Part shown: piece by piece, positions 58,395-64,000 of the stretch
How the letters are laid out: every line of letters starts with the position of its first letter
Numbering within the stretch: the stretch's first letter is position 1
NCBI GenBank assembly: GCA_019454045.1
Contig: SKCR01033643.1
Span: 295,165 to 359,164, forward strand
Source: Zanthoxylum bungeanum
Lineage: Eukaryota; Streptophyta; Magnoliopsida; Sapindales; Rutaceae
Length of the DNA: 64,000 nt
Direction of reading: 5' to 3'
The notes under the pieces: generated by a model
Told to the model about the DNA's origin: nothing
The model's database searches: none
The model's input: the letters and a program-made list of their open reading frames with translations, nothing else
Position numbers and translations under genes: made by a program

Positions 58395-59772
58395 TGTTAT
58401 AAAATAAGAGATAAATAAAAGAAGAGAATATACCTTGTAAATGTGCATGTTTTTCTTAGGGGTGGCAATTTGGGTCAGGATTCGTTTATTCGTTCGATTC
58501 GATTCGCTTTAAAGCGAATACGGGTTTGAAAAAATGGATTCGTTTAATAAATGAGTCAATTCGATTCGATTCGTTTATTAAACGAATCGAATACGAATTT
58601 AAACTCATTGATTCGTTTATTCGTTTAGGATTCGTTTTATTATTTTTATTTACTAGTTCTTGTTTATTTTCAATTAAGATTCAAGAAATTATAGCAAATT
58701 ATTATAGAAAAAATAATATTTTCGATATTTTGTGAGGTATTTTTAGTAAATATATTAATTACATATTTAATATGTATATATTTATGAAGAATTAATGTAA
58801 ATAAAGTGTGGCAAATTATTTTATTAAATAATATTATTGACTAAACGATAAACGAATATTCGTATTCGATTCGTTTAATAAACGAATCGAATACGAATCC
58901 TGATATTAGGATTCGTTTAATAAACGAATCGAATACGAATCCATCACATTTTGATTCGATTCGTTTAGGATTCGATACAAATTCGATTCGTTGATTCGTT
59001 TTGCCACCCCTAGTTTTTCTTATTAATTCTGAATTGAATGACTTTACAAGAGCTGCTCTCTATTTATAGGGAGATATTAGGGTGGGATTATTATCCCTAA
59101 GCAATATGAGATAAGTTACAAATATAAAGAGTGCAGATAAAGACTATTAAAGTAAAGGGACCGCCCACATTTACAACACTCACTCTTGGCCCTATAATTT
59201 TAATTTAACATAATGTGTTTGACCTTTAGATATGTATAACATTATCTCGTTAAAAACTTACCGGTAAAACCAAATGGGATAAAACTTGGTCAAAGGAAAA
59301 ATAGTATAATGTACTTTTATCTAATAGTAGTTCTTCACCTCAATAAATACGCTCCTCCTGAAAAAACTCCCCTTCAAAATATATCATCGGGATAATTTAC
59401 TAAGTCGATGCATACCAATGCTATGTATAAGTTTCTTAAATGTTGATGTCGGTAAAACTTTCGTAAATAAGTCTGCAAAATTATCGATTGAACGTATTTA
59501 TTTGACATCAATTTGCTTGCTCTGTTGGAACTCATGGGTGTAGAGGAATTAAGGTGAGATGTGCTTGGTTCCGTCTCCCTTGATGTATCATCCTCTAATT
59601 TGTGTAATACATTTCATATATCACTGTTAGAATATTTATAGCGAAGTTCAAGTTGCATGTACTCTGAATGTGATGGATAAATGACCTTAACCATATACAT
59701 TATCTGTTTACTTGTATATGAAAGTGTTTTATGAGGATTAAAGAGGTATCTTGCATCAGCATAACCAACAAG
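58395..59772 (-). mobile_element. Fragment of the small-LTR copia family (3' LTR plus RNase H end)
   Basis: LTR 58395-59178 (TGTTATAAAATAAG..TTTACAACA) matches 45808-46004 once the MITE insertion is removed, leaving about 220 bp. 59179-59772 matches the 46005-46720 region and encodes the RNase H end in broken frames. The element stops abruptly at about 59772 where gypsy-derived sequence begins. Confidence 0.85.
58457..59012. mobile_element. hAT-like MITE, copy 2
   Basis: 556 bp with perfect inverted ends TAGGGGTGGCAA and TTGCCACCCCTA and a perfect 8-bp target duplication GTTTTTCT (58449-58456, 59013-59020). It is inserted in the copia LTR. No ORF of significance. Same orientation as copy 1 at 38586-39147. 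Confidence 0.92.
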
Positions 59773-60185
59773 ATGTGCTTGGTTCCAGATGACGTAGAGC
59801 CCGACACGCATCCTCCATCCATTCAGGTTTATTTGGCATGAGGCCAAGTTCATAGCTGCCAACATCTTGGCTAAGTATCCTTGTATGAGCAGGTGCAAAC
59901 ACATGTCAAAGAAGGCAAGGCAGAGAGCAACTCAACCGCTAGTTGGTCGGCTGGCTTGCTCCCAGACGTAAGGAACTTCTTATGTTACTTGCTCGGGGAT
60001 GCTGAATCTTTCTCTAAGCTGGTCATAGTCAGCTTAAGTAATAGTAGATAATTTATCCATATCCAGGCCTACGAAGTCTATATGGGGAGTTGTTGGCTCG
60101 GGTCGGGCTCCCCAAATGATGTATGATTGGTTCTCTTCTTCTGAGGGGGTCGACGTTGTATCATATGTTGGGCAGATGTGGAACC
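59614..60185 (-). pseudogene. Fragment of gypsy antisense ORF fused to copia RNase H
   Basis: On the - strand from about 60185: a paralogue of the 35934-33517 ORF (STITQADYDQLRERFSIPE-like, then MCLHLLIQGYLAKMLAAMNL, QINLNGWRMRVGLYVIWNQA) in broken frames. At about 59772 it joins in frame to copia RNase H text (VGYADARYLFNPHKTLSYTS). The N-terminal exon domain is partial. No function is expected. The junction contains a 16-bp phrase also present at 59553-59568. Confidence 0.75.
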
Positions 60186-60205
60186 CTAGGGTCGGATCGG
60201 TACCA

Positions 60206-63153
60206 CGTGCAGCAAAAGTGGGTCTAACCCGTGGATATCTAGTATAGGTGTATTTTAAAATATTTTATGTAAAACTGCATTTCGTTTTGAGTCCGTGGAA
60301 TAAAAGGAGGACCAAAACGGAGTCCGAAAACTCCGGAACAGAGAAAATGAAGTTTCAGTATGTATCAGCTCTGCGCGTTCGCGGTGCGGAAGCTTGGGCG
60401 TCGAGATGCTTCAAAGTGCGAGAGCTGAATGTCTCGACATTGCGATACGGAAGGGTGTGCGTCGTGACGCTCCTAGGTCTGATGCTCGGTGTTGCGATGC
60501 GGTGGAGTAAGAGTCGCGACGCTACTCTAGGCTGTGAGTATTTTCAAATTCAAACCAATACTAAACATTTCCAACTTTCTCATAATACTTCAAATACACC
60601 TAAAATCCAATTTTAACATCCTAAACACATGTTATACAACTAGCATATTTATATTCTAAATACTTATATGCATTTGTTTGAATCAAAATACAAACTAATT
60701 TAGAATCCCATTATAAAATGTCTCATGAACAATTCTAGTTCACCCAAAGGTGATCAAATGATTCTAGAATGGTAGCCATAGCTCTAAGCTTTAATCTAGA
60801 GTTCCAAACTCTTATTAATTATTTCATGTCCAACATGAACATCTTTGACCTAATTAACAAGCATATTGTGTTTTTACTTCCAAAACATCCTAACACAATT
60901 TATTAGCCTTATTTCAACTTTAAGCTATGTAATCATCCATCCAATACATAATTCATCACTATTGTTTCTCACTAATGAAAACTCACTAATGAAGAACATA
61001 GCTTAGGAGAAGATCAAACATTACCTAGTAAGCTTGATATAAAGATCCAATCTCTTTCTCCTTTGTTGAAATGGTTGGAGAACTTCCAAGGTATGCAAGC
61101 TAAGATCCAATCTTGATTCCAATGCTAGCAAAGTTCACTACAAGATCCAATCTTGATTTCTCATAGATGAAATGTTGTAGAGATCTCATAAAACTTCTCT
61201 AACTTAGGCTAATTTCTCCAAGAATTGCTTGTTTTTAGTTTTCCCAAGCTTAATTAAGACTTTTATGTAAACTTAATATAATTTGTCCAAATATGTATAA
61301 TTAGGTGTGACTAATCATCTTTGTCTTGATTTAATCTAATTAAATCAAGACAAAGATTAAGAAATGGATTAGTTCAATGTTTACCACTTTGATTTAATCC
61401 AATTAAATCATGTCAAAAATATCTATAATTACATATTTACAATTACTATAATATCCTCAAATGGTAGAGATATTTATGAATTTACAATTAAGCCCTTGTG
61501 TAGTTATTGAATTAATCCAATTAGGTCAAGTAAATAATCAATGTTATCCAATAACATTTGATTATCTTAGTTGATAATTATCATATCGAATATTATCTTT
61601 TATCAAAATTAATCGGCTACCCAATTGCTCAACGAGTACACTTCATATTGGGACTCTATAAGTTCAGACACGTTCATTATATAAGCCTAGCTAATATATA
61701 TACAATTCGGCCACCTCAGAATTCGCTAAACTTAAGCTTAGCATTCTCAAGCTCATTTTACTTAATTAAAACCTTCATTAAGCTTGATATTATAACTAAA
61801 CTTAGGCAATTTTTAATTAATAAAATTTTTAATCAACTTAGGTGGGCTTAATCCAATTTGTCCAAATATGTATAATTAGTTGTGACTAATCACCTTTATC
61901 TACCACTTTGATTTAATCCAATTAATCAGGCCAAATACACCTAGAATTAAATATTTATAATTACCAAAATATCCTTAAATGATAGAGATAATTATGAAAT
62001 TATGATAAAGCCCTCGTGTGATTTTGAAATAATCCAATAAATACAGTTAAGTCAACGTAAATAATTAATGTTATTCAATAACACTTAATTATTTTAGTTG
62101 ATAATTATAATATCGAATATTATTTAGTATAAAAAATTATCGTTTGCCCAAGCGCTCAACGAGTACATTTCACATTGTGGGACTCACTAAGTCCAGACGC
62201 ATTCGTCATATAAGCCTAGCTAATATGTACGCAATTCGACCACCTCCAAATTCACGAGGAACACGAACGACCTTTTTGAACTATACAAGTCGAGGTCATC
62301 ACATATGTTTAACTATCCCTTCGTCGTAGGCTATCCGAGTTGTGCTTAGGAAACATAAAATACACAGTCAAGTTTCCGAGACGCACATCTTATGTGACAT
62401 GTCCATGATTATTTACAACTGATGCGATCCACGCTAGATAGGCGGCTTTGGCCAAAGTCTTAAGAATATTGACTTGCTCACATGGATCCTAAACCCATTA
62501 TGGTACACATACGAGCCGACATATCCTATCTTGATTCGCACTTGATTAACGAGTGTATCGGTCCACACCCAACGAACATTTAGAGACCAGACATGAAAGG
62601 TTTCTGACATCCATGGCATCAAAGTGTGGAAGATCTCACACAAAATCAATGTTATCCTATAGTCAAATGATTACATATGCTACTCGAATCGAGGAGATTC
62701 CTATTGACAGTGATGTGTACTTCTAACTATTAGGAATTACCTATGAGTCATTCATTATTCTGTCCAACCAATACCCTCACGTCTATACGAGCTTCCAAAG
62801 CTTATGTCATATCGGGTTAAACCATTGGAACTCCAATCCCAGTATACGATATGTGCTAGTCTTTTAGGTTAAAGGAATTCAACCGTATTCCAAAACCAAC
62901 GATTATGAATATTTACTTTAGGAATATTTTATAATAGTAATACTTATCCCAATGTCGGACCACCTAGTGTCCAGTATTACTACATGACTATTCTAAGGTC
63001 TATGTCATATTTAACATATTTATACGTCAATCTAATATGCATAATGACAATACCATTAATAAGGTATGAAATGAAAATGTAGTTATTTTATTAATAAATA
63101 ATAAAATGTAAAATATATTATTCAGATAGACACTCCAAACACCAACTCCAACA
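60206..63153 (-). repeat. Copia LTR (Angela-like family), - strand, ~2.9 kb
   Basis: On the - strand it begins TGTTGGAGTTGGTGTTTGGA at 63153 and ends in 'TTTTGCTGCACG', comparable with the 3' end of the 1-6582 element's LTR (CGCTGCGTTTACC). TGGTACCGATCC beyond it (60205-60194) resembles a decayed primer-binding site. It is longer than its relative because of an internal ~570-bp tandem duplication (about 61270-61735 and 61845-62250). The GC-rich frame 60248-60616 is within it and not a gene. No internal coding region follows. Confidence 0.65.
61270..62250. repeat. ~570-bp tandem duplication inside the LTR
   Basis: Matching landmarks: 'TTGTCCAAATATGTATAATT' at 61280 and 61857; 'CTCAACGAGTACA' at 61627 and 62154; 'ATATAAGCCTAGCTAATAT' at 61678 and 62208. 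Divergence looks around 15%, so the duplication is old. Confidence 0.75.
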
Positions 63154-63686
63154 TCATAGTCATCAGATTTCTCCGACTATATACGTTGACTAGCTTGGTT
63201 TGGCACGGGGCGGGTGCAAGAGAAGGCAGGACGTTGAGGGGAGTTGGAGAAGAGCTATCAGAGAATGACATCCCTTGAAAGGAACGACCCGGGTATGAAG
63301 GTTAGTATGAGTTACACTCACAATTATTATGAGCTTATGTTTGCTGTTAACTGAGCCTAATGTTATCTAGGGTTTTTCTAAGTCATCCCTACCAAGTGAC
63401 TAACCCTATAAATCTCTAAAAATCCCTAACAATGGTGAAACAGCAAGTCTATAAGCATGACCATAGCCAGAAACAAAAAAAAACCAGAAATACACATATT
63501 CACATGCATTCAGCATTAAAAATGTAAAAAAAAACAAAAAAAAACATATACATGCCATACCAGACCCATTAATCTCATATTAAACCCTTAGAAACCTAGA
63601 ACTACCATCAGCCCACAAAAAACCCAAAACATGTTATCAAACAAAGAATGTGTTCATCGTGTTTATCATGCATTAGTTACGAATGT
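63154..63686. other. Spacer between two divergent LTRs
   Basis: 533 bp without a recognised gene. GC content is higher than the flanks near 63200-63320 and one phrase (GGTATGAAG/GTTAGTATGAG) resembles an exon-donor junction, but no protein family could be assigned. Confidence 0.4.
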
Positions 63687-64000
63687 TGTTGGAGTTGGTG
63701 CTTGGAGCGTCAATCCGAATAATTTATTGTACATTATATTTTATTATTTATTAATAAAATAACTATATTTTCATTTCAAACCTTATTAATGGTAATATCA
63801 TTATGCATATTAGATGGATTTATATGCTGAGAATGACATCGACTTTAGAATAGTCATTTAGTAATACTGGACACTGGGTGGTCCGACATTCAAATAATAT
63901 TACTATTATATACCATTCTTAAAGCAAATATTCCTAATCATTGGTTTTGGAATACATTCAAATTCATATAACCGAGAAGACAAGAACATGTCATATATTG
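63687..64000 (+). repeat. Copia LTR start, + strand (cut by window end)
   Basis: TGTTGGAGTTGGTGCTTGGA onward matches the reverse complement of 63153 down to about 62840, roughly 85% by eye. It is the first ~314 bp of an LTR, probably of a + strand element beyond the window. Confidence 0.85.

Noticed and set aside
60248..60616. 122-codon + strand frame in GC-richer DNA
   Set aside because: No family similarity, lies within an LTR, and the composition reflects CGTCG-type repeats.
63154..63686. Possible captured host exon between divergent LTRs
   Set aside because: Only a donor-like phrase is visible; no frame gives a recognisable protein.

Overview
This window is repeat-dense nuclear DNA from a flowering plant, probably a eudicot. 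The evidence is one intron-containing xyloglucan endotransglucosylase/hydrolase (XTH) gene, AT-rich intergenic DNA, and many Ty1/copia and Ty3/gypsy LTR retrotransposons nested in each other, with plant-type SINEs and hAT-like MITEs. Nothing prokaryotic, plastid or viral was recognised. The species cannot be named from the sequence.

Layout. 1-6582: decayed Angela/Tork-type copia element (+); its 5' LTR is cut by the window edge. 6583-about 10260: decayed gypsy element (-) with a gag remnant and an antisense coiled-coil exon. 10440-10745: a diverged copy of the DNA lying just 3' of the XTH gene. About 11440-15645: non-coding repeat split by a 2.0-kb solo copia LTR (13206-15219). 16592-17757: gag-protease remnant of another copia. 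19023-37851: an 18.8-kb gypsy-type element with 935-bp LTRs, primer-binding site, polypurine tract and perfect 5-bp target-site duplication (AAGCT). It has no gag-pol of its own. Its only gene is an antisense, four-exon ORF with a gypsy-type Transposase_28-like domain. It is interrupted by a 10.2-kb opposite-strand gypsy element (21501-31699; ~2.95-kb LTRs, target duplication GACGT) that carries gag but no pol. 38303-39147: a SINE and a hAT-like MITE. 40071-45567: a young Tork/Tnt1-like copia (LTRs 319/320 bp, target duplication ATAAT) with recognisable gag, protease, integrase, RT and RNase H but four frame breaks. 45808-51127: an older copia on the - strand (target duplication TTAAT) with a large array of a 19-bp near-palindrome. 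51626-53364: an apparently intact XTH9-like gene (-), the only host gene recognised. 53465-58394: intergenic, with a SINE inside a probable MITE. 58395-60185: fragment of the 45808-51127 family whose LTR holds a second hAT-like MITE, fused to a piece of a gypsy antisense ORF. 60206-63153 and 63687-64000: two copia LTRs of one family facing away from each other.

How it works together. The XTH9-like enzyme would be secreted to the wall to cut and rejoin xyloglucan. Everything else is transposon sequence at different stages of decay. Both gypsy elements in the 19-38 kb block look non-autonomous (one gag-only, one antisense-ORF-only) and would depend on pol supplied elsewhere. The most interesting parts are the spliced antisense ORF, the anomalous LTR junction at 24445-24573, the leader arrays of the two copia elements, and the duplication linking 10.4 kb with the XTH 3' flank. 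Percentages and repeat counts were judged by eye.
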